Assembly: GCA_029204225.1 (NCBI GenBank)
Contig: CM055094.1
Coordinates: 7,299,143-7,363,142 of the forward strand
DNA length: 64,000 nt
Reading direction: 5' to 3'
DNA from: Diphasiastrum complanatum
Lineage: Eukaryota > Streptophyta > Lycopodiopsida > Lycopodiales > Lycopodiaceae
Shown: piece by piece, positions 38,360 through 50,029 of the stretch
How positions within the stretch are numbered: position 1 is the first letter of the stretch
Layout of the letters: every line of letters starts with the position of its first letter
Program-made: the position numbers and the translations under genes
The notes under the pieces: model-generated
Told to the model about the DNA's origin: nothing
Database searches by the model: none
The model's input: only the letters and a program-made list of their open reading frames with translations

Positions 38360-39605
38360 TGTTGGAGAAAGAGGGTGTGTGAGTGTGAGAAATGAAAATA
38401 ACTCGAAAAGAAACGAACACGAAAAGAAGCGAACTCAAAACTCGAAAAAGTAACGAACTTGAACGGAAAGTGTTCGTGCACAGCGGAATGAGCTAACTAA
38501 GCATGACTACGCCTATCAGACACGAAGAGAATGTCAATGTCTGAAATCACGTTTGATCTGATTACGTAGCCAAACATTAAGCAACAAAACATAAGAAAAA
38601 TAATTTGTTGCGAACAACTAGACAAATTATTAGTCGCGAATTATTTACAAAGAGCTAGACTGAACTCGACTAATAATCCGTCGCGATTTAGTCGCAAAAG
38701 ACAAGATTAAATACTAGTCATAAATAATTAGACTAATAATAATTCGCTAAGAACAGACTACCAGATTGAGCAATAAGAGAGTCAAACAAAATGTAGAAAA
38801 AACATAGCAATATTGACACAAACCTGAATGTAGAACAAACAGAGCTGTAATCAGATTAAGTATAGCAAAATATACAAGTCAGTAATGTTGGTGAGCACAA
38901 GACAACAGCGAATGAAATCGCGTGCTTCACAAAGCTAATCCAATCTGTGAAAGGAATACTCCTATTATTGAAAATACAAAAAATTGATGCGCAAAAGCAT
39001 CTACTTTGTCTATCTCTGATAAGCTTCTGATGCTATTATGCTTGTTGCTAGTTTCTCATTTAATTTCTCTCACATGCCGAATACACAAAATGGTATTCAA
39101 TATATATATATACATAATTTTACAGGTGTGCAGATGAAAAAAGTACAAAGTGGATGTGTTGTCTATGGGAGATCGTGAGTGGCTACTGTCGTTGTCAAAT
39201 TTCTTTGCACAATTGCATGGGATGAGCATGATAAGGCTGCGACGTCAGCCTTCGCTGAAATGAACGTTGGTGAGGATGCGAAAAATGTGACACTCTAACA
39301 AATGCCTTAAGATTTGATCTACAAGGTACCTTCAATTTTTTATTAGGGCACCTTCGGCATTTGTAGGGCAGTGTCGGCTTTTTTGCCTGTCACAAATCAC
39401 GTGTAAAAACACAGTGTCGTCTTTTTTTTCCACCTTTTTCTCCTGTGGAAATTTACTTGTATTTATGTAGACAGTGGTGTTTTATTCGTCTGTCTTATTT
39501 TACATGTAAATATGCAGACTGTGTGACAACATGAGTAAAAATATAGCATCATGAATGGAGGCAGATTACATAGGATTTAGGAGAGTAAAGGAGATAAATT
39601 CAACA
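38360..39605 (-). repeat. Long Copia LTR (3' LTR of a truncated element)
   Basis: It starts TGTTGGAGAAAGAGG and ends AAATTCAACA. On the minus strand it is preceded by AAGGAGGGG (polypurine tract, 39606-39614) and by the C-terminal RNase H piece of a Copia pol. About 1.25 kb. The 38455-38585 segment (TTCGTGCACAG, GCATGACTA, GATTACGTA..CCAAACATT) recurs near 49190-49350, so a related LTR exists there. The left edge is inferred from that comparison. Confidence 0.6.
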
Positions 39606-39612
39606 CCCCTCC

Positions 39613-39830
39613 TTAATCTGGATCCGTGAATGCCTTGATCTTTAAACCAAGCAATGAACAAAACTTGTTGTGTACATTAACACTTAATGCCTTTGTGAAT
39701 ATATCTGCAACCATGTCCTGCGTTCTACAGTACGTTAAGCTCACTTCCTTTTTTAGAACCTTGCCCCTGATGTAGTGATATTTGATTTCAATCTGCTTAC
39801 TCCTAGAGCGAATAAATAGAGTGAGCCACC
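39613..39830 (-). pseudogene. Copia RNase H C-terminal remnant
   Basis: The minus-strand frame includes RSRSKQIEIKYHYIRGKVL and MVADIFTKAL, the conserved last part of Copia pol. It ends at LKIKAFTDPD, just before the polypurine tract. Upstream (above about 39830) it is abruptly replaced by unrelated sequence, so the rest of the element has been lost or displaced. Confidence 0.75.
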
Positions 39831-40600
39831 TTTTGATGGTGACCTCTAGTGGAGGAGCTAATTCGACTTGGAATTTGTAAATTAGTGGAATTGCCACTTA
39901 TACTCCACATGGGTAGCCTCTTGGTCTATTTAAGAGGCCCCCCTCTCTTGTGAGGGAGCTTTTTATTGTATTGTCATTCTCTCTTGTGTGAATAAAGAAG
40001 ATTCTCAACGAGTTTTAGACAATCTTGGAGCTCCTTGTTCATGAATGTTTTCTTGAGTGAATCTCCTATGAACATGCTTTGCTTTCTCTTGTTTGTGGAT
40101 GTGGAATAGAGTAAATTTCCAGGTCTCTTTCTTTATGCAATGTGGATTGTAGTTGTGGATTAGAATTTTTGTTCTTGCCTAAGTAATTTTTAGCATCCAA
40201 GTAAACTAAAAAGGCTGGAGTTGTGATCTAGATCTTGCATATCTTCTAGCAATCCAATTTTTGATTGTTCTTGGGTTATTTAGGAATCAAGAGATGGGTG
40301 TTTCTTGATTCTTGGATTGCTAGTATGCTGATAGGTAGTTAGTTCTTGTTTCTTTCTCTTGATCTGTAGATTAATCTAGGTGCATTACTGTTTCTGAATA
40401 TCTAGAGCTAATTAGCAACAAGAATCGCTGATTGTTCACTTGTTTGAAACGCTAATTTGCTTGTGAACGAGTCTTGGTTGCATGTGAGTGTGTATGCATG
40501 TAGCTGGTGTACACGTTTTGATTGTCTAGATGGTTGTACCATCACATTGGTGTTTGCTGCCATCAGATAGGCCTTCATTTTCATAGATTTACTTCATGGA
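39831..40600 (+). other. LTR-like segment with TATA box and polyadenylation-like signal
   Basis: CTATTTAAGAGGCC (about 39927) followed 65 bp later by AATAAAG resembles the U3/R junction of a plant LTR in plus orientation. There is no partner copy in the window. No gene was recognised. Confidence 0.35.
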
Positions 40601-40653
40601 TGGTGATGATTTGTAGATGGATTAGAGAGTATCTCTGAACCCCGAACTTAGGC

Positions 40654-41215
40654 ATGATGTTATCTGTCTTGCTGAGCATGATGATGGATGTGAGTCCATT
40701 TGCACACTGTTTTAAAAACATTGCACGGATCATGTGGGAGAATGTCACAAAGGATATTTGTTTCCACATAGTATTAGGTTGTTCACAAAGTAGAGTGAGT
40801 AGGCAATTCAATGCTCCCACAAGCAATGAGATTGCGGTGCTTATGCCTTTATATGAAATCCTGAGTGACGGAATGCATGACATCATATTACATTCCATTC
40901 AGGATGGTTTGCAGTTCATCACACAACATCATTCGTCATATGATGCATTGCATTTTGTACTATTATTTCCATTTGGTACCGACGGGTGGTATTCGAGAAT
41001 CCCACATGTGCACGTTAGAGATGACGCACATGCCGATGATAATGTCCATAACGATGCACTTTATGATGATTTTGAAGAGCATTTAGAGGGTAGTCACAAA
41101 GTTGTCACCATTTGAGAGTTTTACTGCTATCATTTACAGGTTTGTGCACAGCATGTTTCACCGATCCATTTTAGTGAAAGGCTACTGCAAGAGTACTGTC
41201 AAGAATTAGATATGC
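40654..41215 (+). pseudogene. Helitron helicase relic (N-terminal Helitron-like domain)
   Basis: The plus-strand frame contains SRQFNAPTSNEIAVLMP, GLQFITQHHSSYDALHFVLLFPFGTDGW and, after a stop at 41113, EFYCYHLQ. These correspond to the Helitron phrases for the PT(x)NEVA segment, GGLQRI, YDxLQYPLLFPxGxDGW and the conserved Phe-Tyr-x-Tyr-xxQ before the Rep region. The Rep and helicase domains are missing; downstream sequence is an LTR from about 41150 on. It is a fragment of a rolling-circle transposon. Confidence 0.75.
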
Positions 41216-41458
41216 AACATCAAGCATTCACCATAAGCAATCACCACAAGAAGGCGAAAAATGAACACACACAATCACTCTATCACACTAACTCATACAG
41301 AATGTAAAATGTACAAATAAACCTTGAACCCCTGATAGAGAGAGAAAACCTACGAAAGATTAACAGACTAGCCTACGGCTAATGACAGCTGGTCATAGCT
41401 GTCAACATTAATGTACCTCGTAAACAGTAACAATGAAGTTTGTCATTGATTTCTAACA
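41150..41458 (-). repeat. 3' LTR of the 5'-truncated Copia element (left edge uncertain)
   Basis: It ends TTTCTAACA at 41458 and is preceded on the minus strand by TTGAGGAG (polypurine tract, 41459-41466) and the end of RNase H. The left boundary cannot be fixed because the 5' LTR is not in the window. Confidence 0.5.
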
Positions 41459-42444
41459 CTCCTCAATGATAAAATTACATTCTTCTATTCCTAATAGAGT
41501 ACGAAACCTCTCAAATTTACATCTACTTAATGACTTAGTAAAAATATCTGTCATTTGATCTTCAGATTTACAAAAAACAAGATCACTGGCTCCATCAAGA
41601 ATTTTCTCTCGAACAAAATGGTAGTGTATTTCGATGTGCTTGGTTTGAGCATGTAGAACTGGATTTTTGACAAGGTGAATGCAACTTTGATTATCGCAAG
41701 ATATAGTAGTCGCATCCACCCGTGGTTGACCTAAATCCACAAGCAATCTTTGTAACCATACCGCTTCTTGTGTAGCATTGATGAGTGCTCAATATCTAGC
41801 TTCTGTCGATGATAAGACTACTGTAGGTTGCTTTCTGCTGCTCCATGAAATTGCAGCTGTACCATAACTGAATGTATGACCACTGGTAGATCTTCAGTCA
41901 TCAATATTACCTGCCCAATCGGCATCTGTATAACCTACCAACATTGACGCTTCAAGATAATCATACTTCAAACCAAAATTCAATGTCCCTCGAATGTATC
42001 TGAGAATACGTTTAGCAGACTTCCCATGTGCTTGACTAGGATCTTGCATAAATTGACTAACAACACCAACAACATAAGAGATATCAGGTCGTGTGTGTGT
42101 CAAATAAATCAAAGTACCCACCAGTTGTCTATACAAATAGGCATCCACTTTCTCAGATTCATCATATGCAGTATGCTTCATGTTGACATTCATAGGTGTA
42201 CTCAAAGGCTTACAATCCTGATATTAATCTTATAAAGCAAATCTTGTGCATATTTGCTTTGTGTAATAAAGACCATGTCTTCCTTTTTCCATACTTCAAT
42301 GAAAAGACAATAGTGCATCAATCCTAGATCACTCATGTCAAAAGCATTGGAAAGATCTGATTTTATTTCATCAATTAAGCTCTCATTACTTCCTATATTA
42401 ATCAATTCATCCACGTACAACACAATGAACACAATGAACACCAT
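41459..42444 (-). pseudogene. Copia RT C-terminus and RNase H, catalytic motif altered
   Basis: The frame resumes with VLYVDELINIGSNESL: the catalytic YVDD is YVDE, replacing the second aspartate. Then come MSDLGLMHYCL, RQLVGTLIYLTHTRPDISYVV, the RNase H segment LSSTEARY and AVWLQRLLVDLG, with ISCDNQS and HAQTKHIEIHYHFVRE at the end. Stops and a frameshift near 42205 and 41890-41770 interrupt it. Confidence 0.8.
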
Positions 42445-42453
42445 ATCTGACTC

Positions 42454-43674
42454 TTACCTTAGAATGTAAAGATTAGGACCAACATCACTCTTTACCATTC
42501 CCCTTCGCTTGAAGTGTTCATCAATGCACGAGTACCACGCCTGTGGTGCTTGCTTCAATCCATAAATGGCTTTGTTGAGCTTACAAACGAGATGCTCTCT
42601 CCCTGGCTCAACAAATCCTTGAGGTTGTACTAAGTACACCTCTTCATCTAGCACTCCATTAAGAAAAGCAGATTTAACGTCCATTTGCTGGATCTTCCAA
42701 CCATAGAAAATAGAAATAGCAATGATAGAACGTATAGTTACCATCTTAGCTACGGGTGCGAAGGTTTTCTCAAAATCAATACCTTTCTGCTGCTCAAATC
42801 CTCTCGCAACCAACCGTGCTTTGTACTTGTTGAGTTGCCCATCAGCTCCATATTTGATCTTGTATATCCATGTGCAAGTGATAGGCGTCTTACCATCAAG
42901 TAGCTCAACCAAGTTCCACATCCTATTTTTCGTTATAGCTTCCATTTCTGTTTCCATAGCTTCACGCCACTCCTTGTGCTCCTTTGCTTTATCAAAAGTT
43001 TTTGGTTCTTGAGCCTTGAGCACATAACCCATTAGGGCTAGATTCATCTCTAATCTTGTAGGAGGTCTTCGATTTCTACTTGATCTTCTACGCTCTCCCT
43101 GCTCACTTGATTTGGGAGTATCTCCCTTATTAGCATCACTTGTTTCTGACAGGTACCACTTAGGCACTCTCCTAGGAATCTCATTATTGACCCTGTCTTT
43201 TTCCATTGGCACTTCCATATCAACACCAACTTCTTCCTTCACTTGCACTTTAGCTTTATCATCAAAGGGATTAATTGTCAATTTTATTTGGCCATTTTGA
43301 CCCATCTCATCAAAAGTAGCATCTCTGAAAATCACGATCTTTTGTGAATTTGTGTCATACATCCTGTATGCCTTGGCTCTTTCATCATATCTAAGGAAAA
43401 TACACTTAACAGCTTTTTCATCCAACTTCTTTCGTTTTTCATCAGGTACATGAGCGCAAGCATCACAACCAAATACTCGTAAGTCAGAAACATTAGGTTT
43501 CTTTCCAGTAAAAACTTTGTAAGGTGTCTTACCCTCCACGCACTTCGTAGGACACCGATTCAAGATATGAGTAACTGTGTGGCATGCTTCTGTCCAAAAA
43601 GTATTTGGCAAACCCTTGCTCTTAAGCATTGCCCTAGCCATCTCCACAGTGGATCTATTTTTCCGGTTCTGCAA
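42454..43674 (-). CDS. Copia integrase C-terminus to reverse transcriptase segment
   Basis: Open for 406 residues. It begins [14 protein letters not shown] and [17 protein letters not shown] (end of integrase core), then [18 protein letters not shown], a variable acidic linker, and the RT start: [46 protein letters not shown] and [19 protein letters not shown] (first catalytic Asp), ending after [20 protein letters not shown] at 42454 cuts it off before the YxDD motif. Confidence 0.8.
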   Translation of the reverse strand: MQNRKNRSTVEMARAMLKSKGLPNTFWTEACHTVTHILNRCPTKCVEGKTPYKVFTGKKPNVSDLRVFGCDACAHVPDEKRKKLDEKAVKCIFLRYDERAKAYRMYDTNSQKIVIFRDATFDEMGQNGQIKLTINPFDDKAKVQVKEEVGVDMEVPMEKDRVNNEIPRRVPKWYLSETSDANKGDTPKSSEQGERRRSSRNRRPPTRLEMNLALMGYVLKAQEPKTFDKAKEHKEWREAMETEMEAITKNRMWNLVELLDGKTPITCTWIYKIKYGADGQLNKYKARLVARGFEQQKGIDFEKTFAPVAKMVTIRSIIAISIFYGWKIQQMDVKSAFLNGVLDEEVYLVQPQGFVEPGREHLVCKLNKAIYGLKQAPQAWYSCIDEHFKRRGMVKSDVGPNLYILR

Positions 43675-44611
43675 CTCCGTTCTGTTGTGGTGAATAGGGT
43701 GTAGTGGTTTGTCTCTTGATCCCCTGATCCTTGCAAAAGTTTATAAACTCTGTTGAAAAATACTCACCGCCACCATCTGATCTGAGAGTCTTAATATAAC
43801 AACCTGTTTGTTTTTCAACTAGAGCCTTGAACTCTCTAAACTTGGCAAAAGCATCAGATTTCTTGCTTATGAAATAAATCCAGATATGTCTACTATAGTC
43901 ATCAATGAATGTGATGAAATAGTAACAACCATTAATGGACCTAGTTTGTATTGGTCCACACAGATCACTATGAACAAGATCAAGAATGGCATTGGCTCTT
44001 CTTGCTCCATCTTTGGGAAATCTCTCTCTATATTGTTTTTCCAAAATGCAACCCTCGCAAATTTTTTCTTCAAAAGAGATATCAAGCCCAACAACTAAAT
44101 TACCTCTTTTAAGAATTTGCAAGCTTTGAGCACTAATATGACCAAACCTTTGATGCCAAAGATCACTTTGACTATCAATAGTGCTTACCATAGCTTGAGT
44201 AAAAGATCTCGCATTCCATTTGTAGAGTCGATTCTCGTTGACTCTAGCTCCTGTAGCAATCACTTTGTAGTAATTCTTGATGTCTTTGACAAGACATTTG
44301 TCACTATCAAACTCAATCTTGAGTTGTTGATCAACCATTGTCCCAACAGATAGTAGATTGTTAGTTAAGCTAGGTACATATTGCACATTGCTTATCTGCT
44401 TTATCTTCCCGCTGGCTAACTTCACTGGTACCACTCCAACTCCTTTAACAGATAGCAATTTGCCATCAGCTTGTCCAACTTCATCACCATTGTCAGTTTC
44501 CTTGAGTTCTGAAAACCACTCTTTCCTTGAAGTCATGTGCTTGGATGCACCACTATCAATGTACCATGTATCCTTGGCTTCATCACTTATCATTAATGTT
44601 GTAATGAACAA
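43655..44611 (-). CDS. Copia protease-integrase segment of pol
   Basis: Open for 318 residues. Protease: [19 protein letters not shown] near the start. GAG-pre-integrase zinc site: [14 protein letters not shown] with CEGC downstream. Integrase core: LVHSDLCGP (Asp 1), [10 protein letters not shown] (Asp 2) and [11 protein letters not shown] (Glu), so the DDE triad is present. The frame then breaks at 43655 and resumes in the next segment, which begins with [15 protein letters not shown]. Integrase would insert the cDNA. The segment itself looks intact, but the polyprotein as a whole is interrupted. Confidence 0.8.
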   Translation of the reverse strand: MFITTLMISDEAKDTWYIDSGASKHMTSRKEWFSELKETDNGDEVGQADGKLLSVKGVGVVPVKLASGKIKQISNVQYVPSLTNNLLSVGTMVDQQLKIEFDSDKCLVKDIKNYYKVIATGARVNENRLYKWNARSFTQAMVSTIDSQSDLWHQRFGHISAQSLQILKRGNLVVGLDISFEEKICEGCILEKQYRERFPKDGARRANAILDLVHSDLCGPIQTRSINGCYYFITFIDDYSRHIWIYFISKKSDAFAKFREFKALVEKQTGCYIKTLRSDGGGEYFSTEFINFCKDQGIKRQTTTPYSPQQNGVAEPEK

Positions 44612-45330
44612 TTTTGAACTCTCACCAGTATCATCTTCATATTGATCATCATCGTATTGATGTTGATCAGTATAATTGTCTTCATAATAATAGTCATCAA
44701 ATTGATGTTGATTAGCATAATTTCCCGCTTACCATTTGTCTTTTCTTTGTCCCATCTCCTTCTGTTTCTTGAAGCATTCACGCTCCCAGTGGCCAGGTTT
44801 GTTGCAGTACCTACAATTTCCAGGTTTATTTTTTCTTGAATAGCCATGTCCTTGACCTCGGCCTTGATTCCAATTGCCTCAATTCGGACTATCATTGACT
44901 TTTGAAATTGTTAAAATGATCCCCGGCTTGAGTTTTCTCCTCTCGATTGATACCTTCCACGACCAAATATTCCACCTCGTCCTCTAACTGCAAGAGCTTG
45001 ATCATAGCTCCTGTTACGGTGATTCAAGCTCTCTTGACGTTGTTCTTCTTGCAAAAGCAATCCACCTAGCTCTTCATAGGTTGGAAGATTTTATCTTGTG
45101 GCTATACTCGTCACAAACATCTGATGTGATTCACTCAGACTATTCAATGTCAATTGCACGATCTCACAATCTTGTACTCACTCTCCAACTGCTGCTAATT
45201 GGTCACGGATCTCTTTGATCTTCAGTATGTGATCGACAATAGTTGCACCATCATCCATCCGCAATGTATGCAACTTCATCTTCATAGTATTTGAGATGTA
45301 TTTGTCGTTTCAAACAATGCCTTCAATGGG
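44612..45330 (-). pseudogene. Copia gag, partial and frameshifted
   Basis: From about 45330 downward the frame reads LHTLRMDDGATIVDHILKIK and a stop-containing VQLTLNSL region, then LPTYEELGGLLLQEEQ, a basic Arg/Gly-rich stretch and a CCHC-type knuckle (44810-44765, YCNKPGHWEREC in one frame). A TGA in the gag core and a frame change near 44890 break it. Confidence 0.65.
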
Positions 45331-46020
45331 GGGACCACAATTAATCTTTGTTGACACTTGATGTATGGTAGCGGCCTACCAGGCAGTGATGCAAACCAGT
45401 TTATAGCTTATATGTATGCTAGATAGCAATCGAGTTGAAACTAAGTATATGTATGCTAGATAACAATCGAGTTGAAACTAAGTAATGATAGTCGTTGTCC
45501 AGCGATGGATAGTAGGCTCAAAAAACACCTTTTTTATGAAGAATTTTTTTATTTGCCTACTTCCTATCCAAGCGATGGACTGTAGAAAGCTCATAAACAT
45601 TTCTATGATCCCACAACAAGATTGTTTAGAACAAGGCTAATTGATTTAATGCTATGTGGAAAGCGACCTACCACTCACATTATGATTCATAGTATCTCTT
45701 CCACTAATTCAACTTGTCTTTTCAAATGCTATGCACTTCTCATAGTGATTTTGTAGCATTTGATACTAAATGATCAACTATGATTTGTGAAAATGTGACA
45801 TTCTTTGTTGCTATGGCCTACAGTTGTTTAGGTTTGAATTCGAACCGTGCATTGCTAACTCTCTATACAAGTATGTCATTTGTTAAACCATGCTATGAGA
45901 GTTTGGCTTGAACACTCTTTGAACATTTTTTTGGCAAGAAAAGCCATACTTATGAAAAAATTTGATTCTTAAGGAGGAACGCTAGATGTTATGAGATAAA
46001 GGCTATGTTTATGGTTGTGT
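45331..46020. other. No gene recognised; short local duplication
   Basis: A 43-bp phrase (TATGTATGCTAGATA(G/A)CAATCGAGTTGAAACTAAGTA) is directly duplicated at 45411-45485. Nothing else was assigned. Confidence 0.45.
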
Positions 46021-46410
46021 TCTGTTGGAAAGCTTTTGGATCCCAGGGCAACCCTAACCCTAGTTAATAAGTGAGACGATTTGGCACCCTGCATGTGTAA
46101 GTCCAACCCGACGATCACATAAATAATTGATTAGTTAGAAGTCAATAAAAGGACTTTAGGCCTTTTTGCAAGACTTTTAATGTCGCAGGGCCTAATAGTC
46201 AAATTAGTGAATAACAGGGGTTCCCACCAATTTTCAAAATGGTTCCCTCTAAAATTCAAATTCAAATAGTTAGGGAGATAGAAATTGGCCAATAGGATTT
46301 GAGGCTAAAGCCCTAAAATCCACTATATATAGTGGTAAATTCGAATCACTTGTATATATTCTCTTCATTTCAATACAAGCAGGTTGGCCCTCTTATGGAA
46401 TGGATATGGA
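46021..46410 (+). other. LTR-like segment with TATA box
   Basis: It starts TCTGTTGGAAAGC and contains CTATATATAGTGG (46324) followed by a T/C-rich leader (TATTCTCTTCATTTCAATAC), a common layout of the U3/R boundary in plant LTRs. No second copy is in the window, so this would be a solo LTR or a fragment. Confidence 0.3.
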
Positions 46411-47600
46411 ATGTCCTTCATCTTCATCTTTCCTCTAACTCTCATGTTTTCTGTGGAATTTGCTAAAAACTATCTAAATCTTTAATAAGAGTACTAATAA
46501 TCTAAGAAAAATTAGTGCATGCACGTCCGCCATCCATCAATGACGGGCACAAGTAACTAGTCCACACACACACACACACACATACTAGTAAAGAGTGTCC
46601 GTCGTTGACGGGCAGCCAACAATTTGGGTTACGACCGATGGTTGGGTCAAATGTGGGGTGTGTGTGTGTGTGCACGCACGTGCATGTGCGTGCATGCATG
46701 CATGTGTGTGCGTGCCCTAATGCATTTCTTCTGGCACGAAGGATGTTTTCAGGTGTGGATAAATAACGTAGCATAAATTTCATACTAGAAAATTTTAATA
46801 CATGGACAACAAATCAGTGATGAATCACATAACAAAACCTGCAAATACACTAGGTTCTCTAGCATTGCCTCCAAGGCATTAAGTTTAACAACACTAACAT
46901 TCCTATAAGCACAACTCACATTACTAATCAACATCTCTACATCTAGAAATAACCATTTTTTTGTGGAAAAAAATATCCATGCTTTTGTTGGAGGTATAAA
47001 AAATCCGTCCAGTTCCTAATCAGCCACACAACACTGCAGATTTACACTTCAAGGCCAAATCAAAACATATCCATCAAATTGCGCACAAATGTTCTTTGAT
47101 TTACTACAATATTCACCATCTGCAACAACACAAACAATGTCAGTCAAACTCATGTTCTCAACATACTGACAATCATAACAACAACATAACTGATATATAT
47201 ACCAATCCTCATGAATTATAAGCTAAAACATAGTCAATAGCAAGTTGGAATAAAAATACTCGCTTGCTCCAATAGCCCGCTCGACAAAATCTACAAAAAA
47301 AAAACACAATGTTAGTATAAGCCTTAAGTCAAATCAAATACAACTCTAAATCCTGACTATATCCAAGAACCTCCTTCTACACAACCTTCTCCGTATACAA
47401 AATTTAACAGCTTTTTCTCTCCAAATCTAACCTAACTCTAATTGTAACTCTACCCTACATCCCAAATGCTAAGTCTAACCCTAACTCTAACTCTAACTGT
47501 ACCTTGCATCCCGAAACTATAAACCATAAACATCACTTCAAACTTACTACTACAATACTTTTGAATACACAATGTTTAGAGTGTACCACACCACCCACAC
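46411..47600. other. Microsatellite and degenerate AACCCTA-like sequence, no gene
   Basis: (CA)n and (GT)n tracts lie at about 46563-46581 and 46656-46671, with alternating GCATGC/TGTGCG sequence to 46712. Around 47420-47500 CTAACC/CTAACTCTAA phrases resemble degenerate plant telomere repeat. No coding motif seen. Confidence 0.4.
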
Positions 47601-47609
47601 CCGTAAATT

Positions 47610-48951
47610 GATTGTCCTTGTCAGTAATCAGCTCACAAAGTCTTGCTACATTTTGCACTCTCGATAATGCAACATACAGCTGCCCATGACTAAACACAAG
47701 TCAAGAAAAATACAATCCAATCATGTCCATAGTTTGCTTTGTTTATTGTCATGACAAATGCTGCTCTGATAGGAAACTAGACCCTTTGCAATTCAAACGG
47801 TATGTTTGAATCACTCGGCACTATAGAGATACGTGGAATAAGGACTCTATTCCTTATATTCTTCCCGATCACTATCTTCGCCTCTATGACCTGTCTACCC
47901 AATCTGAGGATGATCAATCTTGTGCCATTGCACAATCCCTTGTGCGATGCTATCGATCGTAACAACATCACAATCATCCCAATCTTCAACACCAACTTAT
48001 GTATAGGACATCCACTCAGTTGCAGGTTGTTCAAATACTGTATAGGGTGGACATTAGAGCCCTCATACTCAACAACACTATCAGCACTATAAAAAAGTGG
48101 AAACATACTCACCTGGAAGCTGCTCAACAACCCTCACATTGATCTCATCCACATCTTTGTTTAATGGGGTCAATATTGCACGACTCCTCAGAAACTCAGC
48201 ATCCTAAAAATAGCTTTGTCTACCAAAACCTGACTCACAAAAATGGTCTCGCATGTTATTGGTTGTCCCAACTCATGCGCATAATCCTCAACTAAATGTG
48301 GCTCTATGCTCCTCCAGAGGTCCAATGGGTTGGAAGGGGCACATGTCAAAAGAAACACAACGAACATGAGATGAATCTGCGATGGAGTTCCCCATGACAC
48401 TACCTCGCACAAGCAGCTACTCCACTCATTCACATCATTTATCAAAAGTCTGTGTTTGCAAGCATCTTTGAATGATTGAAACAACTGACCATCAGTCGTA
48501 CACAAGTCCTCAAAGCTGGTTGCACCTCTGACATGAGCCAAAAGAACTCGCATATAGAACCTCTCCTCTTTGGAGGGGTGTAAAAATACATGCAACCAAT
48601 GGTAGGGGTCATCTGCATGTTGATTCGACAGATCCACCTACACGTTCTCATGTTGTACCAATACTACCTTGGAAAGTCCTGGTACAACAAATCTCGAGCC
48701 TCCGAATCACTAGTCCGGATCAGCTCAAAGAATGTTGTCAAAGTGGTATCTGAACACCCATCTATGACCTCTTCTAAATCCACTCCCTCACTAAAGTACA
48801 CCAATGTTTGTCCAGGGAGACGAACTGCTAGTCGGGTCACCACGAGGTTATGGGCACCCATAGAATGCCCCAACAATCGCCAACTGGCTGAAAAGTATCG
48901 AGCATTAAGAAATTGCTCTATCTTATCCACCCGTCTTGATGTCCTGACCAC
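47610..48951 (-). pseudogene. Helitron helicase relic (Pif1-like C-terminal half)
   Basis: On the minus strand: QTLVYFSEG-type segment after VRLAVRLPG (48951-48664); PSKEERFYMRVLLAHVRG and ATSFEDLCTTDGQLFQSFKDA, then PSNPLDLWRSIEPHLVEDYA (48637-48188); then LKIGMIVMLLRSI, GLCNGTRLIILRLG, VIEAKIVIGKN and RVLIPRISIVPSDS (48130-47777); finally MTINKAN and SWAAVCCI (about 47750-47640), corresponding to the MTINKSQGQT and SHGQLYVALSR motifs of Helitron helicases. The Walker A and B part is missing between 48188 and 48130, and several stops occur. It is the decayed helicase of a rolling-circle transposon. Confidence 0.85.
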
Positions 48952-49121
48952 TACCCTCTACAACCCTCGTCGTAATCATGTCAGGTCCCTGTACATGTAC
49001 TTGTACAAATACTTCACGCTACATATATGTACACATACCTCCATGTTCAAGTGACACTAAAAATGTAGTGTTAGCCACTTCTTGTACGGTACAACCCACC
49101 TATTATCTAAATCTACTCCAT

Positions 49122-49990
49122 GTTGGAAAGAGGTGTATAAAAGATAGGTCGAATAAGATTCAAATAAAAAGTATTCGAACGACAAGAATTAAAACTTATC
49201 GTGCACAGTGGAATAAACTATCTTCCTCTTTCTTTATGCATGACTATGCCTATCAATTTTGAACAAAATAGTAGTGATAAAAAATCACTTTGATCTTATA
49301 GTAACTAACTTTAAAATCATTAGTACTACAGTGATTACGTATCCAAACATTTAAAACATTGAATTATCAGACAAGTAATCAGTTGTGAAGAATTACAGAA
49401 ATGCATACATTCTGAGACGAAGCTGAACGCAATAAGAAGATAGTATTGATTCAGTATGAAAGCGAAACAGATGTAAATGAGTACAATAGGTTGCGGATCG
49501 AAGTCGTGTACTCTAAGCTGTCCCTGAACGACTAGAATATAAGTCTGAATTAAGTGCAACTATTGATAAGCAGTAAGCACAATAGCAATCTCTAATCAAC
49601 TCTAAAGAACTGAGCTAGAATGCTCAAGAGTGTTCAAGATCGCAAGCTTGAGAGAGAGCTAACTATTCAATACTTGATCTGAGAATTATCTAAGAATTAT
49701 CTTAGAATTGTTGAAATATGAACAACTATTTATACTCAGCAATTAGGTCGTCAAATACGGCTGCCAGTTGGCTAGAGTCTACTGGCATTCATCCAGTTCT
49801 TCTCAAAAGTTGCTTGTTGATAAGCGGTGAAATTTGGCCGTAAACAGTTTGTTTGCATAAATGAACGTGAACTGTCACTCTGCAAAAATGAACATAAACT
49901 ACCACAGGCAAAAAATACAAAAATTGCGATAGTGTCGCAAAATCTTATTACATCTATTTGATGTATTTCCAAATCTACTATAGCAGGAAA
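49122..49990 (-). repeat. Copia LTR related to the one at 38360-39605
   Basis: It starts TGTTGGAAAGAGG and shares TTATCGTGCACAG(T/C)GGAAT, GCATGACTA(T/C)GCCTATCA and GATTACGTA(T/G)CCAAACATT with 38360-38590 in the same order. A Copia pol relic of the same orientation follows at higher coordinates, as expected for its 3' LTR. The right edge is approximate. Confidence 0.5.
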
Positions 49991-50029
49991 TGATAATAAA
50001 AGTCGAATAGAAGAATGCTCGACTACTAG

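Larger units (their letters stand above)
41150..45330 (-). mobile_element. 5'-truncated Copia retrotransposon with most of pol
   Basis: Gag (partial), zinc knuckle, protease, integrase, reverse transcriptase and RNase H follow one another on the minus strand from about 45330 to 41459, then an LTR. The 5' LTR, primer site and the first part of gag are missing. A few stops and frameshifts separate long open segments, so decay is moderate. Confidence 0.85.
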
